A stretch of 64,000 bases of DNA. It comes from Plecoglossus altivelis (lineage: Eukaryota > Chordata > Actinopteri > Osmeriformes > Plecoglossidae). Below, in pieces: positions 47,817 through 58,399 of this stretch. Position 1 is the first letter of the stretch. Each line of letters starts with the position of its first letter. Under the pieces are notes generated by a model. That model saw nothing but the letters and a program-made list of their open reading frames with translations. It did no database searches and had not been told where the DNA came from. Where the stretch lies: positions 10,260,120 to 10,324,119 of the forward strand of contig BROE01000011.1 of NCBI GenBank assembly GCA_036571765.1, written 5' to 3'. A program made the position numbers and the translations under genes.

Positions 47817-48793
47817 GTGATTGAAACTGTTGAACCTGTTCAACTTCTGCATCTCCACCTCAAAGCTGTTAACCACGAAACTACCTCTGCCTGTACTGGT
47901 TGGAAAACATCAACGACACACTGACCAAAACGTACGATAACTTTACTCCGAATCCACTGCACACTTTGACCCAGTCATATGCTTTGAAATATCGTGTAAC
48001 CGTAGTAGCCACTATCAAGAGGCGCTCCATTTTTTTACGTTGTCAAGAAAGAGAAACAGCTACGTTGACCTTACGTTTGCGTGTTTGTAATGTTTGTCTG
48101 AAGGCAACATATTCCACAAGCCCTCGACCCAGACTCTTGCACATACTAGAGGTGTCTCTGTTCGGTCAAAACACGAGGCCAACGACATGCTTTACGCGTA
48201 CTTCTCATGATCAAAGGCTGCGGCCGTTAAGGGTTCATCGTCAGGTCACGCTAACCGTGGAGGTGCTGAACTTTCGCAGCCTCCTCCGACACAGGGCCTG
48301 TTTGAAGAGATAGACCCTGCGGGGGGAAGCGTCACGTAAATACTGCCGTCCTGGCGGCTCTTTGGCCGCCGCCGCTACCTTGAGGCGGGGGGCAGTTGAA
48401 ACAGAACAGGTCGGAATGTGGAGCTTTTAGCCCCGAGGCCCTCATCAGGGAAGGAAGACTCAGCTAGCTACAAGGCAGGCAACACATTAGTTAACCTAAG
48501 ACAAAGGAACCTGTTTGATGTTCGACATGTACATGCATCACACCACATAAAAGGGGAAACGGTTTTTTCAAAACCTATGTTTTATTGTACTAAATAACTA
48601 AAAACGTAACATTTAGAAAGAATGTGGTTTTTAATTCAAAAAGTTTCTTTTCAATCAGAAAACAATTCCAACTGGGTGGGTCCAACTGTCATTATTTGTG
48701 GTGGGCTTAATATATACAGTTCACAAACTTTTCCATGACGTCTTCCCCATTTCTGTTGAATATGTTTCTGTGACTTAGTAAAGAAATGTGATC

Positions 48794-48799
48794 TTTATT
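48794..48799 (-). terminator. cdca7l: cdca7l poly(A) signal AATAAA
   Basis: Reverse complement of TTTATT, 290 bp beyond the cdca7l stop. It would give a short 3' UTR. Confidence 0.5.
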
Positions 48800-49088
48800 C
48801 CGAAAATATAACATGCATATCCAAAACAGTGCACGTCCACATACAAAAATCTTTAAAACAGTTTGCATCAGAAGGTTTTCGGATCATGAAGGATAGTGCT
48901 CTGATAAAAACAAGTAACAACTTTTAACACTAAAGTAAAGTGGGGTAAAATGAGTTGAAGTTCTGTGCAACAGTTCTGCTGTGTATGTGTTTGTGTGCGT
49001 GTGTTTGATTCTCCCAGTTTTTCCAGTGTGTATTCGTCACACCCATACAGTAGGTGTCCGCCTAGTCTAGTACTCCAGTCTTCTGTCT

Positions 49089-49352
49089 TCACTTCAGATC
49101 CCTCTGAATACTGCAGGAAAGAGAGAGAACAGGGTCAGAACAGGGTCAGCTGTCTGTCAGCCACAGAACTGAACTAAACCCTGCACGCGCTCTCTGCCCA
49201 CCTCTCCAGGTACTGGTGGACGTTGCTTTTGCCGTTGTACTGAGCCAATCGAACGAGGCTTCCTGTGGCACAGCGACCCTCCTTCCTTCGGCACAGACTG
49301 CAGTTGCACATTCCCCTGCAGAGCGGACACTCCCATGTCTAGGAGAGACAAA

Positions 49353-49411
<59 letters not shown>

Positions 49412-52400
49412 AGACAGGAATAGAGAAGTGAGTGACAGGTATGGAGGGTGATGCTTACGAACAGACAAATGATATTTTCCTCTTATAATCTTATACGTGT
49501 GTGCATGTGTACTGACCGGGTTGAGCAAGGTGTCACACACGTCCTCTCCGTAGCGATTCCTCAGACAGGGTCCACAGAACTGACCCTTGACCCCGACACA
49601 GTAGCCACTGCGACACACTGTCTTGGTGTCCAGAGTCTTCTGTCTGCACTGGTGACATGTGCTTCCCTGCAACACGCAGTCGTGGGAGTTAGCACCTCGC
49701 GGCTAACGCTAGCTGCTAATGATTAACCTGCATCCGTCTGTCTTTCATACAACTTCCTTGAACTACAGTTAAACTATTCACAGTTACACTTATAAATGTT
49801 TAGTATACAGCAACTGAAATAGCAAAAACAATACGCCAAAAGGCTATTTGCTTATGATAAGTCGACTATCTGTAGCACATGCTCCAAGTCTCTTTTCCTG
49901 CATGTTTTTACTCTTTATCTGTCCGCCCAGAGGGAAACGTGCTCCAAAACAGAGTTAGACAGCACAGGGTTCAGGGGTTGAGGATGGATGCTGAGGAGAA
50001 AGTGTCTTAACTTGAACAGCAGAACTTACGTTCTCCTTGTCCAGGATCTTGTCTTTGGACCGCTGCGCCACGTTGTCAAGCTCTTCCTGCGTGATGTCAT
50101 CCACCGACCTCACCTCGCTCCTCCGCTTCCTGCTGCCGCTCCGCCTCTTCCAGCCGCCGCCGCCCGCAGCCCGCAGCTCATCGTCCACCTGGCCATTAGG
50201 AAGCATCCATTGAAAGGCGTGCTTTAAGTATGTGTGTTTGTTGAAGTCCACGTGTGTGCAGTGTGTGTGATGAAGTGTCAGGGTGTGTGGGAGTGATGAA
50301 AGAGACTGGACCCTCAGCAATGTGTGTCTAGAAGTTCCCATCAGCTTTCCGATATCCAAGGGTGTGCGTGTGTGCGTGTGTGTATACGAGAATCTTAAGT
50401 GTGTATGTAGGAGTACCTGTTTCAGCTTCCTGATGTCTGTGTGTGCGTATGCGTCTGTCTCTGTGTGTGTGTATTTTTGTGACTGTCTGTGTTTGTGTCT
50501 GTCTGTGTGCGTGTCTGTCTCTGTCTGTCTATCTGTCTCTGTCTTTCAGTGTGTCTGTCTGTCAGTGTGTCTGTCCGTCAGTGTGTCTGTCCGTCAGTGT
50601 GTCAGTCTGTCTATCTCTGTGTGTCTGTCTGTGTGTGTAAGACTACCTCTATCAGCTTCCTGATGTCTATGACCTTGGCAGGTCTGCTCAGCCTGGTAGG
50701 GGATTCGCTCCTCTTCTCCACCCCAAAGTTCTCAGGGGGGCGGGCCTTCCTGGATGGGTTCTTCCTCCCGCCTCCCTCCGTCGCCTCGCTCGCTTTTTTC
50801 CGCAGAGACGGATTCTCAGACACGCGCCTTTTCTTCTGGATAACCCAAAAAAACATGCCACACCCACAATGCACCAGTAAAATCACAACACAACGTGAGG
50901 TTCAGTCAGGATGTAGAAGTGAAGGGGTAGGGGAGCGCTGGGGAGGGTGGGGGAGGAGGGGAGGCAGGCAGACCTCACCCCCACCAGGGTGTACCAACCT
51001 TGGGGGAGGTCAGAGGGCTTATCTCAGCCACAGAGCTCAGGTCAGCAAACAGCTTGGCCAGCTGGAACACAAACACAAGATCAGTCACACACAGGTAGCA
51101 GGTCACCTGAGGGACATCAGGATGGATCAATGGTGAGAAGCAAGAGATCCAGTGCTCCAAAGAATACCAAAGAAGAAGACAAACTGAACATCCATCGAAA
51201 TGGTTTCAATTATTCTTTCGTTTAAGGATTGAAAGTTGTATTACGTGTGTGTGTGTGTGGAGGGTTTGTACCATGGCTTTGTTCTCTTGAATATTCTTGT
51301 CCCTTTTACTCAGAACTTGAGTGGGGACGTCCATCTTCACTTCCTCCCTATCCTCCTCTTCCTCCTCTTCCCTCTCAGGAAGTCTTTTACCTGCTTCTCT
51401 ATCACTGAAGCTTCCACGTCCGACCTCGGCCACACCCCTTTTCAGCCTTGCCCTCTCACTGGCTCTCCGCTCGGGATAGGCAGCTCTGATTGGCTGGCGT
51501 TTATTAGGAATCTCCTTTTTCTGGGCAGTTAGTCTTTTGGTTGGAAACCTGAATAAAAGCGGGATTGGTCACACAAGGCTCAAATGTACAATGCATGCAC
51601 GCACACACACGCGCGCACGAACGCACGCACACGCATACCTAAAGGCCACACAGAGGCTCTTCCTCTTTGGTGGAGCTGACTCTTCTCCTTCTGAGTAGAA
51701 TCCTGTGTCCACATCACTCTCCTCCTCTGAAACCAAAGACTGAAAAGACACAACGACAGAGGAGAGTTGAAAAGTACCTTTGACCTGCCTGTATGTAGAC
51801 CAGGTGTACTATGACTCCTGTGTGAAGCAAGATTATGGTGAATCTGTTGGAATCGTTTACCTGCGTATTCAAACCGCCACTGAGCCTGCCCTCGCTCGCC
51901 TCTTCGTCCACGACGAAGCCCTCGAACTCCTCATCTTCTCCGTCTGACTCGCTGAACATACGAACCAGGTCCGTGGTGATGAACTTTGACCGGAAACACA
52001 GAACCTGCAGCAGAGACAAACAAACTATTCTCAATAAGAACGGTTACATAAGACGTTAGTGTATCCTTAGTACCATTGCTAATTGTTTGCTAGTAAATTT
52101 GTCTGTTCGGTGACCCACCGGTTTCTCGGAATATACGCTATCCCAGCTATCCTCTGAAGTCGGCACGAGTTTGGCACTGACTCCGAAACCGTGAAAGTCT
52201 TCATCATCGCTCGGACTCTCAAAGATGTCAGCTATAGCTCTGGGCGTCTAGGAACAATAGGGCCACATAAAACATTGTGCATTCGACAAACTGTAGCTAA
52301 CTGACATTGTGAGAGCGAGGGGTACTGTAATGCATAGGGCCCGGTGGCTATGACTAGCTTGTTAGCCTATTTTAAATTAAAAATCGACACAAAAAGGCAA

Positions 52401-52584
52401 GAGTCTGTTGCACACATTGGCTACAGTACTAGTCTACTAGCTAGCCAACCGGCTATAATAAATCCCTCCAGTAAGAGCCACGACAGACAGTCCCTTTAGA
52501 TATATAATGTTCAGTGAATAAGAATGTGTACGTATGTATTATAACGTATATGATTTGCCAACCTACCTTTGACGAAAGGGGCAT
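49089..52584 (-). CDS. cdca7l: cell division cycle-associated 7-like (11 coding exons, 462 aa)
   Basis: Nuclear chromatin protein; mammalian CDCA7L (JPO2/R1) binds MYC and LEDGF/p75, and the CDCA7 family recruits the remodeller HELLS. Exons (minus): 52567-52584, 52119-52247, 51861-52004, 51639-51739, 51272-51548, 50999-51061, 50647-50835, 50030-50188, 49517-49666, 49202-49338, 49089-49110; all GT-AG and in phase. Seen: two acidic F-x-G-F motifs at 22-27 and 74-79, resembling the LEDGF-binding motifs of JPO2; a basic and Glu-rich middle; and the C-terminal Cys-rich zinc domain (about 365-445) starting CHQCRQKT with FCGPCLRNRYGE, CPLCRGMCNCSLC and GRCATG. The last exon has only 22 bp and encodes SIQRDLK. 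Reading through its donor would give a different tail, so I prefer the spliced form. Human CDCA7L is 454 aa. cdca7 is the alternative name; synteny favours cdca7l. Confidence 0.93.
49352..49408 (+). repeat. (CA)n microsatellite in cdca7l intron 9
   Basis: Pure CA run of about 57 bp, 14 bp from the exon 10 acceptor. Confidence 0.95.
50339..50437 (-). repeat. cdca7l: decayed copies of the cdca7l exon 7 end in intron 7
   Basis: The last bases of exon 7 with its donor (GACATCAGGAAGCTGATAGA/G-GTA) recur at 50414-50437 as GACATCAGGAAGCTGAAACAG followed by GTACTC, and more weakly at 50339-50352. They are embedded in TG/GTCT repeats that fill intron 7. The closer copy keeps a usable donor and an AG before it, so it could act as a decoy. 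Confidence 0.6.
50438..50638 (+). repeat. TG/GTCT compound repeat in cdca7l intron 7
   Basis: Roughly 200 bp of TGTGTGTC, CTGTCTGT and GTCAGTGT units. Several long overlapping frames across it are low-complexity artefacts. Confidence 0.9.
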
Positions 52585-52902
52585 TGCAAAAACAGTGCAA
52601 CTTTTCTTTGGAAAAAGTTCTTTATGAATGGAAATCGTTTAAAAAACAACACGAGCGCTGATCTAAGATGGGGGGAAAGGGGGGTTCATATCAGCAAATT
52701 ACTTTAATTAAAATGTTTCCAGTGAAATAAATGTTTTGGTATGAGTTGGTAAAATTCGACAACATATAGAAAATGTTTAAACGTTAATGCAGTTTTTACG
52801 AGAGACATTCAAATGGACGACTTATGATACTGATGCCACCTTGAGTGTCGTCCTCACGTTCCTTCCCTCAAAATCAGAATGGTACGGTCTAAACTCTCAA
52901 TT

Positions 52903-52914
52903 TCGCGGGAAAAA
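52903..52914. promoter_or_regulatory. cdca7l: perfect E2F site TTTCGCGGGAAA upstream of cdca7l
   Basis: This is an exact near-palindromic E2F consensus, 319 bp before the cdca7l start codon. CDCA7-family genes are known E2F and MYC targets in mammals, which makes cell-cycle control through this site likely. The site itself is seen; function is inferred. Confidence 0.65.
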
Positions 52915-55900
52915 TACATATGGGCGTGGCCTCAATAGACCGCACTGCAAGGCATTATTTATGACTCCAGGCTATATTTCCTTGCTGTACATTAATCGGC
53001 AAACCTTGTGTCGTTTGTGGTAGGCCTACTCTTCGCTATGTCAAACGGACACTGTAAAACAGAATGGGGCTAAAATATGTGACTTAAGTACTCCTCCTTC
53101 CTCCTTCTCCATTATTCAACCTATTTAGACAGGATGTCTGCTTGTAGGCAATATCAACACCTGCATCTAGGATGGGAACACAGACACATGGGCAAGCACA
53201 ATAATGCTTCTCTAAAAACGGCCGAGATTTCCGTCACTCTTTTTTTTTTTAAATCCCCCGCACGCGTTCTCTCCTACAACCGTCATTAGCCCGCTGAGGA
53301 AAAGATTCGTCCGGTGACAGCGAAATGATACGGTTTACCGGCACTATCCGAGGAAATCACAGGGCTACACCCTCGAGCCTCCCGCGATGCGCACCGGGCG
53401 CACAGCAGGTAGCGCTTGTTTTGCTGTCAAGTCTAGTGCCAACTAGGAGATGCGAAAATGAGAAACAGCTGTTGGAGCTTTGTGAATTTATCCCTTCCTC
53501 TGCTTCCTCTCCACCTACCCCGATAGTTTGCCGAACTCGTTACCGACTGTGGTTATCACTAACGTTTCAGTGGTAGCGTACGTAGTTGTGTGGTAAGACG
53601 AATAAAAGGCCAAACATAGCCCATAGTCCTCGCCTCCAACCTCCATCACCAAACGTTTTGATATGGAATGTTTAAAAAGTTTGTCTAATGGTTTGAATCT
53701 TATGTTAAACTGGTGAAAACTTTCCACGTCGTTGTAAAGAACGACTTCTACCGCCTGACTGTTGCTACTCATCATTCTCTCACGCAAGCCAGCTCTCATC
53801 GCAACTGTCTCTCACTTGACCCTTAAAATAGTCCTCTTCGGTTTGTAAAGATAACTTAATGGGTTGAGCGAAAATTTAAACTGCGGCAAAACAGTCAGCC
53901 TGCACTAATATGGGAATTTTAGCTCCGCTAATAGAAATCGATCACTAAAACATCACAACGAATGATCACATAAAACTTATAATTTATTCATTTTCAGTAA
54001 AACTTTGACATAGTAAAACGCTCCTTTAAAAAAGACGTGTGGCTTTAGCAGAAGGGGTGAGGCCTGGGGACATGTATTGCTTTTTGTTTACCTTTTGTCT
54101 TTTAAACAGATAATTAAGTACATCTCAAACATATATGCATGTATTTACAAGTCGAAAGAATTACAGTATTACAAAGCCTGTGTCCTCTTGCATTGTGAGC
54201 CAACGGGGTTTGTCACATCATGCAAACATACAACATAACTCTACATCGTTATGACTATGGCAATTAAAACACAATAACCCCTTTTCACCCTTCTTTAGTT
54301 TTCACCATCTTTTGACGTTACAGGACAGAAACAAACATCGACATCACCTTGACTCGCTCTCCTCTGGGGACCTCTAGTGGCCAGAGAGGGGAACGACAAA
54401 TACGTATACATTCCAGCGGTAGAACTCCAACAATATTTTCTCGATACAAAAATCACAATTGCCCTGTAGAATCTAATTACAGTTAAGTCGAAAATGGCAC
54501 GTCGTCAAACCGGAAAATGTTCCTATCTAAGCAAAACATAAATAACCCAAATATTTGACAGTCATAGTAACTAGTATAGCACTGGAATGTGGTTCCTTGC
54601 TAACCATCAAAGTGCTGTGTGTGTGTGTATCATTGTACAAGTGTAGTGTAAACAGCAACCCCATCATCTGACGTTGACAGAACAGGCTTCCTTAGTTCTG
54701 TGCACGCAAGACATTCTTTTCCCCATCGACTGGAGAAGATGATCTCAGAATTGCTTCTCTCAAGAAGTCAAAACATATTTAGAACACTCCATGGTCTAAC
54801 AGTGTCAAAGTAAGAATGACCGTCTCCAAGCAACATGGCTGGTTAGGCATCTAATATGGCTGTATTCTTTACGTCATACAGTGAAATCTGCGTCACAAGC
54901 GTTGAAACAGCATCCCTTCAGTCGACAAAATAACTTGTTCTTTAAAAACCCTTTCCTACCATGTAATGGTATCACAGGACTGTGAGTCGCAAGGATGCAG
55001 GCCTTTGGCGATGCCAATGCCGTTCTGTATATCCCAGCATATCTCCCTGCTGGGATGAAAAAAACACACACACACACACACACAAAAACCATGAAGCAAA
55101 AACAAAAATGAAATATCGGAAATGGATCCCTGTTTCCATGGCAACTCTGGAAACTGGTGGTTGACAGGGTATCATCATGCTACCCTCAAATCAGTCATGG
55201 ACAGAACTCTGTCCAGGGACTCTGCGTGTCCCGGCAAAAAACAACAACAAAAAAACTAAAGAAATAACGTGTTTAGACGCTCTGGGACCAGAAATAATAT
55301 ATGTGTGTGTCTCTGTATCATTTTATGATAGTAGGGGATTCACATTGGTTGGGGAGGGGGGGCAAGTGTGTGTGTGTGTGAGATTTAAAAGGCATGACCA
55401 CTGAAACTATCTGCAACAAAACCTCTCCTGCCAGCTTCTGCAGAGAGGCAGACTCTTAACCTCAGACCTCCTAACCTCAGACCTCCTAACCTCAGACCTA
55501 GAGTCAGATCCACCTCCAACCAGGACCCAAACCTCAACTGTGGAGGCTCTGAGGAACACCTGGTCTGGGGTCAGTGGTTCAACTCAGAGCTTCCCTGCCT
55601 GATCTCTGTACTGCGGTGCCAAAACCCCCCCGTCCCTTAAACCCATCAGTATCGTTTGGCACTGAAACATACAGGAAAATGGGTCACCAATGGCTTTCAC
55701 ACCGATACAATGTTCATCTATTTACATGACACAAGTCACAGCACAGAGAAGCTCCAAGTGCACTGCTGTGGGGAGAGATTCTACTAGAAAAGTAAACATA
55801 GAACCGGTACCCTGAAATGGCGGCCGGGAAATTGGCAGGGAACTAGGTCCAGGGTGTCTTCCACCTGTGGAAGAGACTCTTAAATACAACAGGAGAAACA

Positions 55901-56200
55901 CAATAGTTTGTTGTCGTTGCACGGAAACATCAAATGAACATTCAGTCAAAGTAACACACTGTACAAACTCCACCCCAATGAATGGTGTGTTTGGCTATAT
56001 CAGAGCGTAATGGTTTGTGCACATTTTGCAGTGAGTAAGCGGCTTCCAAGTCCTTTCTAACCCCAGACATGGGGGTCGTGAACCCGTCTGAAGTCTCCAA
56101 GTCCTCCTGAATAGGCTATCCTGTCATAGTAGAGTGGCCAGTGGTGGTGATTGGCTCCCTTCATTGCACAGCAGACACAATCGAGTGCAGTTCTCTTCTT

Positions 56201-56217
56201 CCACCAGCGGGGGCGCC
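56201..56217 (+). promoter_or_regulatory. CTCF-like site downstream of rapgef5
   Basis: CCACCAGCGGGGGCGCC matches the CTCF core well. It lies about 150 bp after the rapgef5 stop, in the presumed 3' UTR. A second, CCACCAGGTGGCGCC at 56722-56736, has the same orientation. Confidence 0.4.
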
Positions 56218-56370
56218 CTCTGGTTTCTCCGGTTGTAACTGCGTTTGCCCGTGTTGAGTGTGTGTGTTGAGCACGCGTCTCCTTTCCTGTACATAGTTCC
56301 ATGTCCTGTCTCGTGTTTGCACATTCACACGCGCACACACACTGGGTAACGGGGTATTTGTGGGGGGCGT

Positions 56371-57573
56371 TCAAGCGCGCGGCTCCAGTTTGTGCGAGAG
56401 CTCAAAGAGGGTCTGCTGATTGTCGATAATGTGCAGGTAGTGAACGCTCGCCCTCACCTCCGCACTGTCACCCCCGACAACCTCGTTACCTGGGAGACGG
56501 AGCCAAAGACAATGACGGAATCATTAACATTCATTTTGAGGCACCCTCAGGCACCACCTCACCCACACACAATGAAAAAATAAAATAAACATTTGACACA
56601 CACAGAGTTTATATTAAGATTCTGAAACTGCCCCTAAAACGACTGGTTGCTTGGAAACAGTATGTGGAGACAATGTGGGTGCGTATCGATTTACAACACG
56701 AAGCAGAGGTACGCTATGTCACCACCAGGTGGCGCCAGGGTCAACAGAATGGCAGAACAGCATCATCGCTGCACCGAATGGAACTCACCTGGTTGGTCAG
56801 ATTGGCAGTGGCGAATCAGACGAACCGTGTCGGCGATCATGTGCTGAGGGGGGAGGGGCACAGGGAGGAAAATGAGTCAAATAAATCGAGAAAACAAATG
56901 CAGAGCGGAGAATCACACACACACACGCACGCACACACACACACACACACATACACACACACACACTTACCAGCTTCTCAAAGTTGACCAGGTTGTCGTG
57001 GAAGGTCTTGTTTCCTTCGTGGATGAAGGTGATGTCTGGGTGTGGAAACAGAGCACCTGTTAACTACAGCTGTGGAAAGGGGGGGGGGGGGCGGGACAGG
57101 AAGTGAGGTACGAGGTGAGGCGTGTCTTTGCGTTACCTTTCAGTAGGAGAGGCATGAAGGGTATTTTGGGTGGCTTCATCCTCTTGAAGGCTTCTCTGTA
57201 GGCCTTGTGATTCAGGGATGGATCCTAAGAGGAAGTGGGAGGAGGGGTTTACAAAGTGACTTCCTGTTTAGAAGGGTGACACCATCTTGACCTGCTGCGT
57301 GTTGATTCCTGTTGAATGAGTTCAAACTATTCTTACTGTGATTAGTTCCAGCTCCGAGAAGAGCTTCTTGAACTTGCCAGGAACTTTCTGGAAGAGAGGA
57401 CAGATATGGTCAGTGACTGGTTACTGTCTCTGACACACACACACACGCGCGCACGCACACACGCACGCACACACACCCACCTCCCAGGTCTGGTTGAGGC
57501 GACTGACTGCGGCGGTGTTGAGGCCCATGATGATAGCGAACGCCGAGTTCAAGTTCCTCTGTGCCTTACAGCT

Positions 57574-57628
<55 letters not shown>

Positions 57629-58364
57629 AAGTGCCTAAAACACTAAACCAAGTGATCAGTGATTGTTGGGACAGGACAGAACCAAGCCTCCTTACTGTGC
57701 TGCGATTTTGATGAACTTCTTGAGCAGCTGGACGCGTTTGTTGAGCGACACACACATCAGTACCTCTGACATCACCCACTGCTGCACCTCGTTGCAGCGC
57801 TGCATCAGCATGGCCAGCGCCGCCGTGTGGCCGCCTCCGGGAGCGCGGCTCAGCGTGTAGTACACCAGCTCTTGCTACAGGGGACACCGAGAGATGAGGC
57901 GTGTGGGTGAGTCTGTGTGAGAGACAGTGTATGTGCGTATAGGAGACTGTGTGTGTGCGTGTGTGTGGGAGACAGTGTGTGTGTGTGTTTGTGTGGGAGA
58001 CAGTGTGTCCGGGGAGACAGTGTGTGTGTTTGTGTGGGAGACAGTGTGTGTGTGTTTGTGTGGTAGACAGTGTGTGTGTGTGTGTGTGTGTGTGGGAAGG
58101 CTAGCTCCCATGCTGCATGACTTATTTGCTGCGAGTAAAGCCATAGTCTTCCAAAAGGGGGGAGGAGAGTGGGCGGAGCCTAGAGAGAAACAAACCCTGC
58201 CATGCCTGTCGCCAATCAGGCTTTAGCATCGACAGAGTCTTGATTCAAGCGAGCTCCAACACTACACAGCATCAGCATGTCATAGTATCCCTGCCTCAGC
58301 AGACTTCCTTCGTCTCAGTAGCTGGGCCTGATGGCTCTGCTGTACACAAGGCCCCCGGCAGTGA

Positions 58365-58399
<35 letters not shown>

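Larger units (their letters stand above)
45711..49088. other. tail-to-tail interval: sp4 and cdca7l 3' UTRs
   Basis: No coding exon is supported. From the sp4 stop to about 47,835 the sequence is AT-rich with few repeats and ends at AATAAA (47811-47816), consistent with a 2.1-kb sp4 3' UTR. On the minus strand a poly(A) signal for cdca7l lies at 48794-48799. The middle (47,840-48,500) has an uninterrupted 137-codon frame at 47900-48313 with no recognisable domain. In human, DNAH11 sits at this position; none of its exons are visible. Confidence 0.6.
52585..56370. other. interval between cdca7l 5' end and rapgef5 3' end
   Basis: No coding exon. 52,585-53,500 holds the cdca7l promoter with the E2F site and a CpG-containing block (53,270-53,420). 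54,000-56,370 is probably the long rapgef5 3' UTR on the minus strand, containing short CA/TG runs at 55,060 and 55,365. Short open frames at 53325-53576 (+) and 53515-53799 (-) overlap and show no domain. Confidence 0.55.

Noticed and set aside
47900..48313. 137-aa open frame between sp4 and cdca7l
   Set aside because: No domain, no splice context, not similar to dynein heavy chain as far as I can judge, and one such frame is expected by chance in a window of this size.
49157..49338. cdca7l ending by read-through at YLERWAESACRV
   Set aside because: A GT donor after YLE-AG and a 22-bp exon coding IQRDLK restore the family ending; the read-through tail matches nothing in the family.
53515..53799. 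94-aa minus-strand frame upstream of cdca7l
   Set aside because: No recognisable motif, overlaps another frame on the opposite strand, and no promoter or poly(A) arrangement supports it.
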